Assembly (NCBI GenBank): GCA_018110825.1
Contig: JAGBCL010000100.1
Coordinates: forward strand, 62,001 to 126,000
Source: Oscillospiraceae bacterium
GTDB taxonomy: Bacteria; Bacillota; Clostridia; Oscillospirales; Ruminococcaceae
Length of the DNA: 64,000 nucleotides
Direction: 5' to 3'
Positions 49,589 through 60,948 of this stretch are shown piece after piece. Every line of letters begins with the position of its first letter. Position 1 is the first letter of the stretch. The translations under genes were made by a program, and so were the position numbers. The notes under the pieces are model-generated. The model was not told where the DNA came from. It did no database searches and was given only the letters and a program-made list of their open reading frames with translations.

Positions 49589-49828
49589 TTATTTCTCCAA
49601 ATTATAAACCATAATCGGCTCGTTATTGGCTTCTTCATATACATAAATACGTTGACAATCAGGACATTTCCAAACATCATATTTGGGAAATGGAATATTC
49701 AACGGAGAGATAGTTTCGCAATCAATTATTTTGTCCCACTCTTCATCTGTATAAACTTTTAAAGATACATTGTTTGGACAAGCTGAATTTGACAGCGTTG
49801 CTCCACATCTGCATACCATCCTTGCCAT
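49589..49828 (-). CDS. small zinc-ribbon-like protein
   Basis: 79 residues from the ATG at 49828; an in-frame GTG at 49837 overlaps the GAGGTGG RBS. MVCRCGATLS near the start and VWKCPDCQRIYVYEE near the end form a CxC ... CxxC zinc-ribbon pattern. Function unknown. Its RBS lies about 15 nt after the tRNA-Ser terminator, so no separate promoter fits in between. Confidence 0.65.
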   Translation of the reverse strand: MARMVCRCGATLSNSACPNNVSLKVYTDEEWDKIIDCETISPLNIPFPKYDVWKCPDCQRIYVYEEANNEPIMVYNLEK

Positions 49829-49857
49829 ATAAGCCACCTCATTTTGCTATAAAAAAT

Positions 49858-49885
49858 AAAAGCACCGTCCAAGACGATGCTTTTA
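49858..49885 (-). terminator. terminator after tRNA-Ser
   Basis: AAAAGCACCGTC / GACGATGCTTTT (one G-U pair) with a 3-nt loop, followed on the minus strand by TATTTTTT. Confidence 0.85.
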
Positions 49886-49888
49886 TTT

Positions 49889-49981
49889 TGGCGGAGAAGG
49901 AGGGATTCGAACCCTCGATGAGCTATTAACCCATACACGAGTTCCAGTCGTGCGCCATAAACCGGGCTAGGCGACTTCTCC
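49889..49981 (-). tRNA. tRNA-Ser (anticodon GGA)
   Basis: 93 nt including an encoded CCA end. The acceptor stem GGAGAAG pairs with CTTCTCC. The anticodon stem CACGA / TCGTG encloses loop CTGGAAC, so the anticodon is GGA (serine, UCC/UCU codons). A long variable arm (around TATGGGTTAATAGCTCATC) is as required for a class II tRNA, and the T-arm contains GGTTCGAATCC. Own promoter and terminator. Confidence 0.96.
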
Positions 49982-50014
49982 ATTTATTGTATCGCATCTC
50001 TCAGCGACTTAATT

Positions 50015-50043
50015 ATTATATCAGATGTTTTTACATTTGTCAA
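50015..50043 (-). promoter_or_regulatory. consensus sigma-A promoter of tRNA-Ser
   Basis: Minus strand TTGACA (50043-50038), 17-nt spacer, TATAAT (50020-50015). Confidence 0.9.
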
Positions 50044-50085
50044 GCCTTTTTTGCAAAAAAGTTTTATTTTTTTCTAATTATGTAA

Positions 50086-50117
50086 AAACGGCTTCCAACC
50101 GTGATTGGAAGCCGTTT
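50086..50117 (-). terminator. terminator after rpoC
   Basis: Perfect 13-bp arms AAACGGCTTCCAA / TTGGAAGCCGTTT with a 6-nt loop just after the rpoC stop; on the minus strand followed by TTACATAATTAG with T-rich sequence further on. Confidence 0.82.
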
Positions 50118-50124
50118 GGATAGA

Positions 50125-53100
50125 TTAAACTGTTGCAGGTGCTGTATGCTCTGCGGTTTCGTTCTTAACAACTTGTGTATTATTGTAAACGTCCATACCT
50201 GTACCTGCAGGAATGAGCTTACCGATAATAACATTTTCCTTAAGGCCCTGGAGGTAGTCGCTCTTACCCTTGATAGCTGCGTCGGTAAGTGCTCTTGTTG
50301 TCTCCTGGAAGGAAGCTGCGGACAAGAAGCTGTCGGAATTGGACGAAGCCTTTGTGATACCCTGAAGAACAGGGAGAGTTGTAACAAGTGTAACACCTGT
50401 TTCGCCTGCGTCAATTCTTGCCTGGAGTTCTGCGTTAATCTGGTCGATTTCACGCTTATCAACGAGAGAACCTGGGAGCAGATAACTTGAACCGCTGTCG
50501 TCAACCTTAACCTTACGGAGCATCTGGCGAACGATAACTTCGATGTGTCTGTCGTTGATATCAACACCCTGCTGACGGTAGGTCTTCTGAACTTCTGTGA
50601 TGATATAGTTCTGAACAGCCTGCTGACCATTGACTGCAAGGATATCGCCAGGGTTGATTGCACCTTCTGTAAGTGATGCACCTGCTTCAACCACGTCACC
50701 CTCATGAACCTTAATCTTGAAGCCATATGGTACAGGATAGTATTCTTCTGCACCTGTTTCAGCATTTGTGATAATAACGTTTCTGATTTTCTTGATTTCT
50801 TCCATACGAACTGTACCGCTGATTCGTGCGATAATAGACGCATTCTTCGGACGGCGGCTTTCGAAGAGTTCTTCAACTCTTGGAAGACCCTGTGTGATAT
50901 CTTCTGCGGAAGCGATACCACCTGTATGGAACGTTCTCATTGTAAGCTGTGTACCAGGCTCACCGATAGACTGTGCAGCAATTACGCCGACAGCTTCACC
51001 TACAGCAACGAGGTTGCCGTTTGCAAGGTTTGCACCGTAACACTTAGCACATACACCGTGCTTAGCCTTACAATTGAGTACAGAACGGATTTTAACCTTT
51101 TCGACACCGCTGTCAACAATCTTCTGAGCATCAAATTCGTTCATAAGCTTGTTGTGGCTCATAATAAGGTCGCCTGTATTCGGATCACGGAGATCTTCGA
51201 TAAGATAACGACCAACAAGACGTTCCTTAAGCGGTTCAATCATTTCATTACCGTTCTTGATTGTATAAACTTCGATACCCTCATTTGTTCCGCAGTCTTC
51301 TTCACGGATGATAACATCCTGAGAAACGTCTACGAGACGACGTGTAAGGTAACCGGAGTCGGCAGTACGAAGCGCTGTATCGGCAAGGCCCTTACGAGCA
51401 CCACGTGAGGAGATGAAGTATTCGAGAATGTTAAGACCTTCACGGTAGTTAGCACGAATAGGCATCTCGATTGTGGAACCGGAAGTATTGGCGATAAGAC
51501 CACGCATACCTGCCAGCTGACGAATCTGGTTAATACTACCACGGGCACCTGAGTCAGCCATCATGAAGATTGGGTTGTACTTATCAAGACCATCCTTCAA
51601 GGCAACTGTTACCTCATCTGTAGCCTTATTCCAGATATCAATAAAGTGCTTTGATTTTTCAGCAGCAGAAATAAATCCACGCTTATAGAGCTTATTGATC
51701 TTTTCAACCTTTGCGTCTGCGTTAGCAAGAATATCCTTCTTTTCCTCAGGAATTTCTGCGTCACAAACAGCAACAGTGATTGCAGCTCTTGTGGAGAACT
51801 TATATCCGAGAGCCTTGATATCATCAAGAACTTCCGCAGTTTTAGCTGTACCGTGGATGCGGATACAACGGTCAACGATATCGGAAAGCTGACCCTTCTT
51901 AACGAGGAAGTCAACCTCGAGATCAAACTGCTTATCGGAGTTGGTTCTGTCAACATAACCGAGGTTCTGAGGAATCTTTTCATTGAAGATGATTCTGCCG
52001 ACTGTACATTCAATCAGCTTGGAAACTGTTCTTCCGCCGATATCCTTGGAGATACGAACCTTGATCGGAGCATGGATGGAAACTACGCCTTCGCTATAAG
52101 CCATAAGGGCTTCATTTACATCACGGAATACCTTTCCTCCGCCCTTTTCAAGATACTGACCATTCTCGTCCTTTTCTTCCTTCTTCATTGTGAGGTAATA
52201 GGAACCGAGAACCATGTCCTGAGAAGGAACTGCTACAGGACGTCCGTCAGAAGGCTTGAGGAGGTTATTTGCAGCAAGCATAAGGAAACGAGCCTCTGCC
52301 TGAGCTTCTGCAGAAAGCGGGAGATGGACAGCCATCTGGTCACCGTCGAAGTCGGCGTTGAACGCTGTACATACCAGCGGATGGAGCTTGATAGCTCTGC
52401 CTTCTACGAGGATTGGCTCAAACGCCTGAATACCGAGTCTGTGAAGCGTAGGGGCACGGTTAAGAAATACTGGGTGATCCTTGATCACGTTTTCAAGTGC
52501 ATCCCACACATCATTCTCAGCTCTGTCTACCTTCTTACGGGCAGACTTGATATTGGTAGCCTTGCCTGTATCAACAAGGCGCTTCATTACGAAAGGCTTG
52601 AAGAGTTCGAGTGCCATTTCCTTAGGAAGGCCGCACTGGAACATCTTGAGTTCAGGACCAACTACGATAACGGAACGACCGGAGTAGTCAACACGCTTAC
52701 CGAGGAGGTTCTGACGGAAACGACCCTGCTTACCCTTGAGCATATCGGAAAGAGACTTGAGGGCACGGTTGTTAGGACCTGTTACAGGTCTGCCGTGTCT
52801 GCCGTTGTCGATAAGTGCGTCAACAGCTTCCTGAAGCATTCTCTTTTCGTTTCTGATGATGATATCAGGCGCTTCGAGTTCAAGCATTTTCTTAAGACGG
52901 TTATTTCTGTTGATAACACGTCTGTAGAGGTCATTGAGGTCGGAAGTAGCGTATCTGCCGCCGTCCAGCATAACCATCGGACGAATATCAGGCGGGATAA
53001 CCGGAACAACATCGAGAACCATCCACTCCGGCTTGTTGCCTGAGAGGCGGAATGCTTCGATAATTTCAAGTCTCTTGAGGAGCTTGATTTTCTTCTGTCC

Positions 53101-54039
53101 CGGAGGAAGCTCTGCGAGCTCAGATTTAAGTTCATTAGCAACTGCTACAAGGTTGTTAATCCAGTTTTCCTTATCAGCGATTTCGTTGAATTCACCATTA
53201 ACATTTGCAGCTTCGAGGTTTTCAAAGAAAATCTTTTCGATATACTGAGAACCGGTTTCAACTGTAATAAGAGCGCCCTGCTCTTCTGCCTGTCTTCTGT
53301 TGAACGGAACAATTTCTTCAGTATAGGTTGTTCTGGAAACAACATCACCAACGTTATAATCCTCGTTTTCAGCATTGTCAGAAATTACATAGCAACGCTT
53401 AGCGAGGAAGTCCTTAATCTGTTCCTCATCGATACCTGTAACCTTTGCAAATTCGCTGAGATGCTGCATGATATAGGTATCATATCTATCAGGATTATAT
53501 TCGTCAAGAAGTTCCTTGATAGCTTCTGCACCCATTTCTGCAACGAAATCGTCCTCGTACTTTTCACGCATATCAGCATATTCCTTTTCAGTAAGGAGCT
53601 GCTTCTTCACGAGTTCTGTATTACCGGAATCGATAACGATATACTTAGTGAAGTAAAGAACTTCTTCAAGACGCTTCTGTGATACTTCGATAACCTGACC
53701 GATTCTGGAAGGTGTACCCTTGAAGTACCAGATATGGGAAACAGGAGCAGCAAGCTCAATATGACCCATACGCTCACGACGAACCTTTGCACGTGTTACT
53801 TCAACACCGCAGCGGTCGCAGACTTTGCCCTTGAAGCGGATTTTCTTATACTTACCGCAGTGACATTCCCAGTCCTTCTGAGGTCCAAAAATTCTTTCAC
53901 AGAAAAGACCGTCACGCTCAGGCTTCTGAGTTCTGTAGTTTATTGTTTCAGGTCTTTCAACCACACCGTAAGACCATTTTCTGATCTGTTCGGGGGATGC
54001 AAGACCGATTTTTATAGATTCAAAAGTATTGAATTCCAA
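50125..54039 (-). CDS. rpoC: DNA-directed RNA polymerase subunit beta'
   Basis: 1304 residues from a TTG start at 54039 (AAAGGAG 8 nt upstream) giving [19 protein letters not shown]. The N-terminal zinc site is [20 protein letters not shown]. The catalytic Mg loop is [12 protein letters not shown], with [15 protein letters not shown] before it. The second zinc site is [21 protein letters not shown] near residue 880, and the bridge/trigger region has [16 protein letters not shown]. Like other Firmicutes it lacks the large proteobacterial insertion. Last gene of the rpoBC pair. Confidence 0.98.
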   Translation of the reverse strand: MEFNTFESIKIGLASPEQIRKWSYGVVERPETINYRTQKPERDGLFCERIFGPQKDWECHCGKYKKIRFKGKVCDRCGVEVTRAKVRRERMGHIELAAPVSHIWYFKGTPSRIGQVIEVSQKRLEEVLYFTKYIVIDSGNTELVKKQLLTEKEYADMREKYEDDFVAEMGAEAIKELLDEYNPDRYDTYIMQHLSEFAKVTGIDEEQIKDFLAKRCYVISDNAENEDYNVGDVVSRTTYTEEIVPFNRRQAEEQGALITVETGSQYIEKIFFENLEAANVNGEFNEIADKENWINNLVAVANELKSELAELPPGQKKIKLLKRLEIIEAFRLSGNKPEWMVLDVVPVIPPDIRPMVMLDGGRYATSDLNDLYRRVINRNNRLKKMLELEAPDIIIRNEKRMLQEAVDALIDNGRHGRPVTGPNNRALKSLSDMLKGKQGRFRQNLLGKRVDYSGRSVIVVGPELKMFQCGLPKEMALELFKPFVMKRLVDTGKATNIKSARKKVDRAENDVWDALENVIKDHPVFLNRAPTLHRLGIQAFEPILVEGRAIKLHPLVCTAFNADFDGDQMAVHLPLSAEAQAEARFLMLAANNLLKPSDGRPVAVPSQDMVLGSYYLTMKKEEKDENGQYLEKGGGKVFRDVNEALMAYSEGVVSIHAPIKVRISKDIGGRTVSKLIECTVGRIIFNEKIPQNLGYVDRTNSDKQFDLEVDFLVKKGQLSDIVDRCIRIHGTAKTAEVLDDIKALGYKFSTRAAITVAVCDAEIPEEKKDILANADAKVEKINKLYKRGFISAAEKSKHFIDIWNKATDEVTVALKDGLDKYNPIFMMADSGARGSINQIRQLAGMRGLIANTSGSTIEMPIRANYREGLNILEYFISSRGARKGLADTALRTADSGYLTRRLVDVSQDVIIREEDCGTNEGIEVYTIKNGNEMIEPLKERLVGRYLIEDLRDPNTGDLIMSHNKLMNEFDAQKIVDSGVEKVKIRSVLNCKAKHGVCAKCYGANLANGNLVAVGEAVGVIAAQSIGEPGTQLTMRTFHTGGIASAEDITQGLPRVEELFESRRPKNASIIARISGTVRMEEIKKIRNVIITNAETGAEEYYPVPYGFKIKVHEGDVVEAGASLTEGAINPGDILAVNGQQAVQNYIITEVQKTYRQQGVDINDRHIEVIVRQMLRKVKVDDSGSSYLLPGSLVDKREIDQINAELQARIDAGETGVTLVTTLPVLQGITKASSNSDSFLSAASFQETTRALTDAAIKGKSDYLQGLKENVIIGKLIPAGTGMDVYNNTQVVKNETAEHTAPATV

Positions 54040-54080
54040 ATATAACACTCCTTTAAACTGTTGTTTCAATGAGAAGCGAT

Positions 54081-54109
54081 GTTCCGTCCCGATTTACACG
54101 GGACGAAAC
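54081..54109 (-). promoter_or_regulatory. intercistronic hairpin between rpoB and rpoC
   Basis: GTTCCGTCCCG / CGGGACGAAAC form 11 pairs (one G-U on one strand) around a 7-nt loop, in the 85-bp gap between rpoB stop and rpoC start. No T run follows, so it looks more like a processing or stability element than a terminator. Confidence 0.5.
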
Positions 54110-54124
54110 CGAGTGTATTAATCA

Positions 54125-57100
54125 TCAGATAAGGTCGTCTTCATCGTCGAAGGAGTAATCCTCTTCGTCCTCATCGTCACTGTCATAATCACCGTAATCG
54201 TCATCGTCGCTGTCTTCAAGCGAGAAGCCGTCATCAAAATCGCCTTCTTCAACGATTGCGTCCATATCATCTGCGTCTGAAACAGGAGGTGGAATAATAT
54301 CGTCATCGTCCTCAAATGTCTGCTTGAGGTCAATTTCCTCGTTATTTTCGTCAAGCACCTTAACATCAAGGCAGAGGGACTGGAGTTCCTTGATAAGAAC
54401 CTTAAAGGATTCAGGAATACCAGGCTTAGGAACGTTCTGGCCCTTAACGATTGCCTCGTAAGTCTTTACACGACCTACGGTATCGTCAGACTTGACAGTA
54501 AGGATTTCCTGAAGTGTATATGCAGCACCGTAAGCTTCAAGTGCCCAAACTTCCATCTCACCGAAACGCTGACCGCCGAACTGAGCCTTACCGCCGAGAG
54601 GCTGCTGAGTAACCAGTGAGTAAGGACCAACGGAACGAGCGTGGATTTTATCATCAACGAGGTGGTGGAGCTTGAGGTAATACATATAACCAACAGTTAC
54701 AGGGTTATCAAACTTATCGCCTGTACGTCCGTCATAAAGGATTGTTTTACCGTCTTCTCTCATGCCTGCTGCCTTGAAGCACTCACGGATATCATCTTCG
54801 TGTGCGCCGTCAAATACAGGAGTCATAATCTTCCAGCCGAGCTTCTTAGCCGCCATACCGAGGTGAACCTCGAGAACCTGACCGATGTTCATACGGGAAG
54901 GTACGCCCAGAGGGTTAAGAACGATATCCAGCGGTGTACCGTCAGGAAGGAATGGCATATCTTCGGATTTAAGGATACGGGAAACGACACCCTTGTTACC
55001 GTGACGACCAGCCATCTTATCGCCGACAGAAATCTTACGCTTCTGAGCGATATAGCAGCGAACGAGCATATTTACGCCAGGAGCAAGCTCTTCGGAGTTT
55101 TCTCTTGTAAATACCTTTACGTCAACGATAACGCCAGCCTCACCGTGAGGAACCTTAAGGGAGTTATCACGAACTTCTCTTGCCTTTTCACCGAAGATTG
55201 CACGGAGAAGTCTTTCTTCAGCTGTGAGCTCGGTTTCACCCTTAGGTGTAACCTTACCAACGAGGATATCGCCGGCACGAACCTCAGCACCGATACGGAT
55301 GATACCACGGTCATCAAGGTCCTTGAGAGCATCTTCACCAACGTTAGGAATATCGCGTGTGATTTCCTCAGGTCCGAGCTTTGTATCACGGGACTCAATC
55401 TCATATTCTTCGATATGGATAGAGGTGTACATATCTTCACGAACAACACGTTCATTAAGAAGAACGGCGTCCTCGTAGTTGTAGCCTTCCCAGGTCATAA
55501 AGCCGATGAGAGCATTCTTACCGATAGAAATTTCACCATTGCATGTAGCAGGACCGTCGGCAAGAACCTGTCCAACGTGTACCTCTTCACCCTTATCAAC
55601 GATAGGACGCTGGTTTACGCAGGTACCCTGGTTGGAACGCTTGAACTTTGTGAGCTTATAGGTATGTGTTGCACCTGTGCCTTCCTTAACAACAACTTCG
55701 TCAGCGGAAACACGTTCAACAACACCGTCGTGCTTGGAAACAACACATACGCCTGAGTCAACAGCAGACTTATACTCCATACCTGTACCAACGATAGGTG
55801 CTTCAGTTTTAAGGAGCGGAACAGCCTGACGCTGCTTGTTCGCACCCATGAGGGCACGGTTTGCGTCATCATTTTCAAGGAACGGAATCATAGCTGTAGC
55901 GATGGAAACTACCATCTTAGGAGAAACGTCCATATAGTCGATACGTTCACGTTCACATTCAAGAATCTGGTCACGGTAACGTGCATTAACGATTGGACGT
56001 GCAAACTTGCCTTCTTCTGTAAGAGGTTCGTTCGCCTGAGCTACAGTAAAGTTATCTTCAACATCAGCTGTCATATAAACAACTTCATTTGTTACAACAC
56101 CTGTTGCCTTATCAACCTTTCTGTAAGGAGCTTCGATAAAGCCGTATTCATTGATACGGGCAAAGGAAGCGAGGTAAGAGATAAGACCGATGTTAGGTCC
56201 TTCAGGAGTTTCGATAGGACACATTCTACCATAGTGGGAGTAGTGTACGTCACGAACTTCAAATCCGGCACGGTCACGGGAAAGACCGCCAGGACCGAGG
56301 GCTGAAAGACGTCTCTTATGAGTAAGCTCTGCAAGAGGGTTAGTCTGGTCCATGAACTGTGAAAGTGGTGATGAACCAAAGAATTCCTTGATTGCAGCTG
56401 TAATTGGTCTGATATTGATAAGAGCCTGCGGAGTGATGGAATCCATATCCTGAGTCTGGATATTCATTCTTTCACGGATAACTCTTTCCATACGGGAGAA
56501 GCCGATTCTGAACTGGTTCTGAAGAAGTTCGCCGACAGAACGAATTCTTCTGTTACCGAGGTGGTCTATATCGTCAACAAGTCCAACACCTTCGCAGAGG
56601 TTGATGAAGTAGCTGATTGTTGCATAGATATCGTCAAGGATAATATGCTTCGGAACAAGTTCTTCAGCACGGGACTTAACCATTTCCTCGAGTTCTTCCT
56701 TATCAGAAGCTGTTTCGAGAATTTCCTTGAGAACCTTGAAGTATACCTTTTCGTTGATACCGTACTTTTCAGGGTCGAAATCAACGTAAGGAGCCATATC
56801 AACCATACGGTTACCGAGAACCTTAACTTCGCGGTCTTCAATGCTGTGGGAAGTTTCGCCTGTAGGTGTTGTGAAAGTTTCCTTATGCTCAACACGAAGC
56901 CATACTTCACCTACACCTGCCTGCTCGATTTCCATAGCCTTATCGTAAGTGATAAGGTCACCCTCGTCAGCCATGATTTCACCTGTAAGTGGGTTAGCAA
57001 CAGGTCTGGAGAGGTAATGTCCGGAAATTCTGGAGCCTACGCCCAGCTTCTTGTTATACTTGTAACGTCCGAAACGTGCGAGGTCATATCTCTTTGCATC

Positions 57101-57886
57101 AAAGAAAAGACCGTTGAGGTGATTTTCCGCACTTTCAACTGTAGGCGGTTCACCCGGACGCAGCTTCTTATATACTTCAAGAAGAGCTTCTTCTCTGTTC
57201 TTTGTAGTATCCTTCTGAAGAATAGTCTGGTTGATACGTTCATCGGAACCAAAAACTTCTTCAATTTCAACATCTGTACCGCAGCCAAGTGAACGGATGA
57301 ATGTTGTGAGAGGAATTTTTCTGTTTTTATCAATTCTTACATAAGCAACATCGTTTGAGTCCATTTCGTACTCAAGCCATGCACCTCTGTTAGGAATAAC
57401 AGTTGATTTAAAAAGGTCCTTACCGGTCTTATCCTTTTCAAATGAGTAGTAAACACCGGGAGAACGAACGAGCTGTGATACGATAACACGCTCAGCACCA
57501 TTGATTACGAACGTACCGCTGTCTGTCATAAGCGGGAAATCGCCCATAAACACTTCATTTTCTTTTACTACACCTGTTTCCTTGTTCCAAAGAGTAGCCT
57601 TTACTCTCAGCGGAGCTGCATAAGTTACATCACGTTCCTTACATTCTGCAACGGAATACTTAGGTGTGTCGTCGATTGAATAGTCCACAAAGTTCAGCAC
57701 GAGATTACCGTTATAGTCGGTAATTGCCGCAACATCGCGGAATACTTCTTTAAGTCCCTCCTCCAGAAACCATTTGTAGGAATTTTTCTGCACCTCGATA
57801 AGATTCGGCATTTCGAGAGCTTCATTGATCTTACTGAAACTCATTCTCGTCGTTTTACCGAGCTGCACCGGCTTGACATTCACCAT
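54125..57886 (-). CDS. rpoB: DNA-directed RNA polymerase subunit beta
   Basis: 1253 residues from the ATG at 57886 (AAGGAGG, 8-9 nt spacing). [18 protein letters not shown] at the start, the rifampicin region [20 protein letters not shown] with [18 protein letters not shown], and [16 protein letters not shown] are diagnostic. The last 60 or so residues after the family core form a strongly acidic tail rich in Asp/Glu (such as [18 protein letters not shown]). Preceded by comM rather than by rplJ/rplL. Confidence 0.98.
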   Translation of the reverse strand: MVNVKPVQLGKTTRMSFSKINEALEMPNLIEVQKNSYKWFLEEGLKEVFRDVAAITDYNGNLVLNFVDYSIDDTPKYSVAECKERDVTYAAPLRVKATLWNKETGVVKENEVFMGDFPLMTDSGTFVINGAERVIVSQLVRSPGVYYSFEKDKTGKDLFKSTVIPNRGAWLEYEMDSNDVAYVRIDKNRKIPLTTFIRSLGCGTDVEIEEVFGSDERINQTILQKDTTKNREEALLEVYKKLRPGEPPTVESAENHLNGLFFDAKRYDLARFGRYKYNKKLGVGSRISGHYLSRPVANPLTGEIMADEGDLITYDKAMEIEQAGVGEVWLRVEHKETFTTPTGETSHSIEDREVKVLGNRMVDMAPYVDFDPEKYGINEKVYFKVLKEILETASDKEELEEMVKSRAEELVPKHIILDDIYATISYFINLCEGVGLVDDIDHLGNRRIRSVGELLQNQFRIGFSRMERVIRERMNIQTQDMDSITPQALINIRPITAAIKEFFGSSPLSQFMDQTNPLAELTHKRRLSALGPGGLSRDRAGFEVRDVHYSHYGRMCPIETPEGPNIGLISYLASFARINEYGFIEAPYRKVDKATGVVTNEVVYMTADVEDNFTVAQANEPLTEEGKFARPIVNARYRDQILECERERIDYMDVSPKMVVSIATAMIPFLENDDANRALMGANKQRQAVPLLKTEAPIVGTGMEYKSAVDSGVCVVSKHDGVVERVSADEVVVKEGTGATHTYKLTKFKRSNQGTCVNQRPIVDKGEEVHVGQVLADGPATCNGEISIGKNALIGFMTWEGYNYEDAVLLNERVVREDMYTSIHIEEYEIESRDTKLGPEEITRDIPNVGEDALKDLDDRGIIRIGAEVRAGDILVGKVTPKGETELTAEERLLRAIFGEKAREVRDNSLKVPHGEAGVIVDVKVFTRENSEELAPGVNMLVRCYIAQKRKISVGDKMAGRHGNKGVVSRILKSEDMPFLPDGTPLDIVLNPLGVPSRMNIGQVLEVHLGMAAKKLGWKIMTPVFDGAHEDDIRECFKAAGMREDGKTILYDGRTGDKFDNPVTVGYMYYLKLHHLVDDKIHARSVGPYSLVTQQPLGGKAQFGGQRFGEMEVWALEAYGAAYTLQEILTVKSDDTVGRVKTYEAIVKGQNVPKPGIPESFKVLIKELQSLCLDVKVLDENNEEIDLKQTFEDDDDIIPPPVSDADDMDAIVEEGDFDDGFSLEDSDDDDYGDYDSDDEDEEDYSFDDEDDLI

Positions 57887-58032
57887 AGGCGGGTCCCTCC
57901 TTATATTTTTGCGGGGATAGAACATTCCGAAAAAAACAATTTTTTCTCGGAGCTATTGCAATCTTAAACACGATGTGTTATACTATATATAACGTCAAAA
58001 CGGCATAAGATTACATTATGATACAGTATATT

Positions 58033-58061
58033 ATTATACTACAACATTCAAGTATTGTCAA
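58033..58061 (-). promoter_or_regulatory. consensus sigma-A promoter of rpoBC
   Basis: Minus strand TTGACA (58061-58056), 17-nt spacer, TATAAT (58038-58033), giving a leader of about 140 nt. The leader contains a hairpin TCCGA(G)AAAAAA / TTTTTTTCGGA around 57925-57950. Confidence 0.9.
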
Positions 58062-58092
58062 GGACTTTTCCACGATTTCTTTAATTTATTAA

Positions 58093-58131
58093 AAATAACC
58101 GTATTCGCACTTAAATCGAATACGGTTATTT
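58093..58131 (-). terminator. terminator after comM
   Basis: Perfect 15-bp arms AAATAACCGTATTCG / CGAATACGGTTATTT with a 9-nt loop. On the minus strand followed by TTTAATAAATT. Confidence 0.85.
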
Positions 58132-58170
58132 TTAGTTTTACACAAAAAGCACAACATTTTGTGGTCAATA

Positions 58171-59700
58171 TTACTGCCCACCCCAATATTTACGGTCGAG
58201 GCTCCTGAACTGGACAGCCTGCGCAATATGAGCCTTGTCGATTACTTCCGAGCCGTTCATATCAGCAATTGTTCGCGCAACCTTCAGTATTCTGTCATAT
58301 GCACGGGCTGAAAACCCCATCTTTTCAAACACATTTTTAAGAGTTTCCTTTGCTCTGTCGGTCATAACACACACATCTGTAAGCATATCCGAAGTAATTC
58401 TTGCATTACAGGTAACCTTTGTACCCTTGAATCGGACATTCTGAATTTCTCTTGCAGCCTGAACCCGCTCTCTTATCTGTGCGGAGCTTTCCTCCTTGGT
58501 TGTTGAAGAAATATGCTCAAACTCGACGGGAGGAACTTCGACGTGTATATCGAAACGATCTAACAATGGACCGCTGATTTTGGAAAGATATGCCGAAACA
58601 GCCTTCTGGGAACAGGTGCATTTTCTTGTGGGGTGTCCGTAATAACCGCAGGGACAGGGATTCATTGCGGCAACGAGCATAAAACTGCAAGGATATGTAA
58701 TTGCACCTGCCGCACGGGAGATTGTCACCTGCTGGTCTTCAAGGGGCTGACGGAGAATTTCAAGTGCAGGACGTTGGAACTCAGCAAGCTCATCAAGAAA
58801 CAGCATACCGTTATGTGCAAGGGAGATTTCACCGGGGCGTGGAATTGTTCCGCCGCCTGCAAGTCCTGCTGAGGAAATTGTATGATGAGGACTTCTGAAC
58901 GGACGTGCTGTAACAAGTGGGTGTTCCTTATTCACAAGTCCCGAAACGGAATGAACGTTGGTTGTTTCGATTGACTCCTCAAAGGTCATTGCGGGAAGGA
59001 TTGTATTAAGGCGCTTGGCAAGCATTGATTTACCTGAACCGGGACTTCCAATCATTAAAATGTTATGTCCGCCTGCTGCGGCATATTCAAGAGCCTTTTT
59101 AGCAGCGTACTGACCCTTTACATCGGCAAAATCAAGGGTATCAAAACGTTCTTCGGGCTTTATTTCGTATGGTCGCTGCGGAAGAATTACTTCTTCACGA
59201 CTAAAATGCTTTATAAGCTGGCCTGCATTCTCTACGCCGTACACAGTTACACCCTCAACAACACTTGCTTCGTAAGCGTTATCTGAAGGAACAAACACAT
59301 TTTCAAAGCCAGCTTTCTTTGCAATAAGCACCATAGGAAGGACACCGTTTACGGTTCTTACATCGCCGTTGAGGGACACCTCTCCGATGAATGCTGATTT
59401 AGAGATATCCTCTTTTATATGTCCCATTACACATAGGAGTGCAACGTAAATTGCAAGGTCGTGTACGCTTCCTGATTTTCTCGTATCGGCAGGAGCAAGG
59501 TTTACAATTACCTTTGCAAGTGGAAACGCTATATTGCAGCATCTGAGTGCTGAACGAATTCTTTCACGGCTTTCCTTTACAACCGTATCACCGAGACCTA
59601 CTATATCAAAAGCAGGTGTACCCTTGCTTGTTTCAATTTCAACTTCCACGGGAAAGGCGTTAAGACCGAAAAGTCCCAAACTGTTTACTTTGGAAAACAT
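58171..59700 (-). CDS. comM: ComM/YifB family Mg-chelatase-like AAA+ ATPase
   Basis: 509 residues. The N-terminal Lon-like domain (FPVEVEIETSKGTPAFDIVGLGDTVVKESRERIRSAL) is followed by the AAA+ core with Walker A MIGSPGSGKSMLAKR, Walker B NGMLFLDELAEF and MNPCPCGYYGHPTRKCTCS (Cys-rich loop). The C-terminus ends QFRSLDRKYWG. In naturally transformable bacteria ComM is a branch-migration helicase; the occurrence of comEC in the same window agrees. SD GGGGGA overlaps the end of the hydrolase gene, so the two are coupled. Confidence 0.95.
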   Translation of the reverse strand: MFSKVNSLGLFGLNAFPVEVEIETSKGTPAFDIVGLGDTVVKESRERIRSALRCCNIAFPLAKVIVNLAPADTRKSGSVHDLAIYVALLCVMGHIKEDISKSAFIGEVSLNGDVRTVNGVLPMVLIAKKAGFENVFVPSDNAYEASVVEGVTVYGVENAGQLIKHFSREEVILPQRPYEIKPEERFDTLDFADVKGQYAAKKALEYAAAGGHNILMIGSPGSGKSMLAKRLNTILPAMTFEESIETTNVHSVSGLVNKEHPLVTARPFRSPHHTISSAGLAGGGTIPRPGEISLAHNGMLFLDELAEFQRPALEILRQPLEDQQVTISRAAGAITYPCSFMLVAAMNPCPCGYYGHPTRKCTCSQKAVSAYLSKISGPLLDRFDIHVEVPPVEFEHISSTTKEESSAQIRERVQAAREIQNVRFKGTKVTCNARITSDMLTDVCVMTDRAKETLKNVFEKMGFSARAYDRILKVARTIADMNGSEVIDKAHIAQAVQFRSLDRKYWGGQ

Positions 59701-59703
59701 AAC

Positions 59704-60648
59704 TTATTCCCCCATTTCGCTGATATGGCTGTTACACCATTCCAGAATATCATTGTATACTTCATTGCGGTTTATTTCATTAAGCAATTCATGACGTGCA
59801 CCATCATAAAGCTTCATTTCAACGGCTGTACAGCCTGCATTTTCAAGCACTGACAAAAGTTCACGCGGGCCTTTCCCCCACTGTCCTATCGGGTCGGCTT
59901 CACCTCCCAATATAAGAAACGGTTTATGTTTCGGAACTGCATCGATACAACGCTTGTCTGTTGCGTACATAAAAAGCTTTATCAGGTCACAGAATGCACT
60001 GACGGTAAATATGAAGTTGCACTTCGGATTATCATAGAACTTGTACACAAGTTCATCATCTCTTGACAGCCATGCGAATTTATTCACAGGGTCATCAATT
60101 TTGACGTTTGTATATCCATAAATCATTTTCTCTATAATTTCAGAACGGCACATATCACCGCTTGCTCTGCGTATTGTATCCGCCATTAACATAACAGAAT
60201 CAAGTTTTACCTTTGTATTAAGCGCACCAAGGAGAATTACACTATTATAAAGGTATCCGCATTTTGAAACAGCTACTCTTGCAGTAAGTGAACCGAGGCT
60301 GTGTCCGATTAAAAAAAGCGGTTTTTCTGGGTACTGCTTACGGATTATTTTTGACATCTGCACGGTATCCTTCACAAGATACTGCCATCCCTTTTCATGA
60401 GCAAAAAAACCGAGGTAATCGTCATTCAGGACAGATTTGCCGTGTCCCAGATGGTCGTGACCGCATACTGCAAAACCATTTCTGCATAGAAAGTCTATGA
60501 ATTCCTCATATCTTTCGATATATTCACACATTCCGTGGGTAATCTGAATTACTGCTTTCGGCTCAGTAATCGGGTTGTATATATAATATGTAATATTATC
60601 AGTTCCGTTTGAACTCCTGAAATAATCTTCTGATTTCTCAAAATTCAC
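59704..60648 (-). CDS. alpha/beta hydrolase (monoacylglycerol lipase-like)
   Basis: 314 residues from a GTG start at 60648 with AGGTG 6 nt upstream. KAVIQITHGMCEYIERYEEF (oxyanion region), GHDHLGHGKS, the nucleophile elbow LIGHSLGSLTARV (GxSxG near residue 115), LILGGEADPIG and the last His in YDGARHELLNEINR identify the Hydrolase_4 lysophospholipase/MGL group. It probably cleaves fatty acyl esters; the real substrate is unknown. Heads the comM transcript. Confidence 0.88.
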   Translation of the reverse strand: MNFEKSEDYFRSSNGTDNITYYIYNPITEPKAVIQITHGMCEYIERYEEFIDFLCRNGFAVCGHDHLGHGKSVLNDDYLGFFAHEKGWQYLVKDTVQMSKIIRKQYPEKPLFLIGHSLGSLTARVAVSKCGYLYNSVILLGALNTKVKLDSVMLMADTIRRASGDMCRSEIIEKMIYGYTNVKIDDPVNKFAWLSRDDELVYKFYDNPKCNFIFTVSAFCDLIKLFMYATDKRCIDAVPKHKPFLILGGEADPIGQWGKGPRELLSVLENAGCTAVEMKLYDGARHELLNEINRNEVYNDILEWCNSHISEMGE

Positions 60649-60687
60649 TGTTTTCACCTGCTTATAATAATAGTACAAACTGAAATA

Positions 60688-60716
60688 ATTATATCATTTT
60701 TTCATTATTTTAACAA
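60688..60716 (-). promoter_or_regulatory. sigma-A promoter of the hydrolase-comM operon
   Basis: Minus strand TTGTTA (60716-60711), 17-nt spacer, TATAAT (60693-60688). Confidence 0.7.
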
Positions 60717-60846
60717 GAGTTTACACAAAAAATTTGTTTCAGAGAAAAAATACACAATTTTTTTCTTGCTTGAGACAGATTTTTGGCTGTTTTACTCTTA
60801 ATTTTGCCCTAACAAATAAATAGTTGTTAAAAATTTTTAAAACCTA

Positions 60847-60875
60847 TTTTCAATCGAAAGAATTTGTGGTATACT
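60847..60875 (+). promoter_or_regulatory. candidate promoter of the phosphoglucomutase gene
   Basis: TTTTCA (60847-60852), 17-nt spacer ending in TTTGTGG, TATACT (60870-60875). The -35 is weak; the TG-like bases just before the -10 could compensate. The rest of the 300-bp divergent region (60649-60948) is AT-rich and shows nothing else. Confidence 0.55.
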
Positions 60876-60948
60876 ATATCATATTATGCTATTAAAGCAA
60901 TAATCGGTTAGTATATTCATATTTCTATTTGACATGGAGGTATTTTTT

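Noticed and set aside
51853-53043. 396-codon plus-strand ORF opposite rpoC, and a similar one at 54641-55756 opposite rpoB
   Set aside because: Antisense shadows of strongly biased RNA polymerase genes with random-looking translations.
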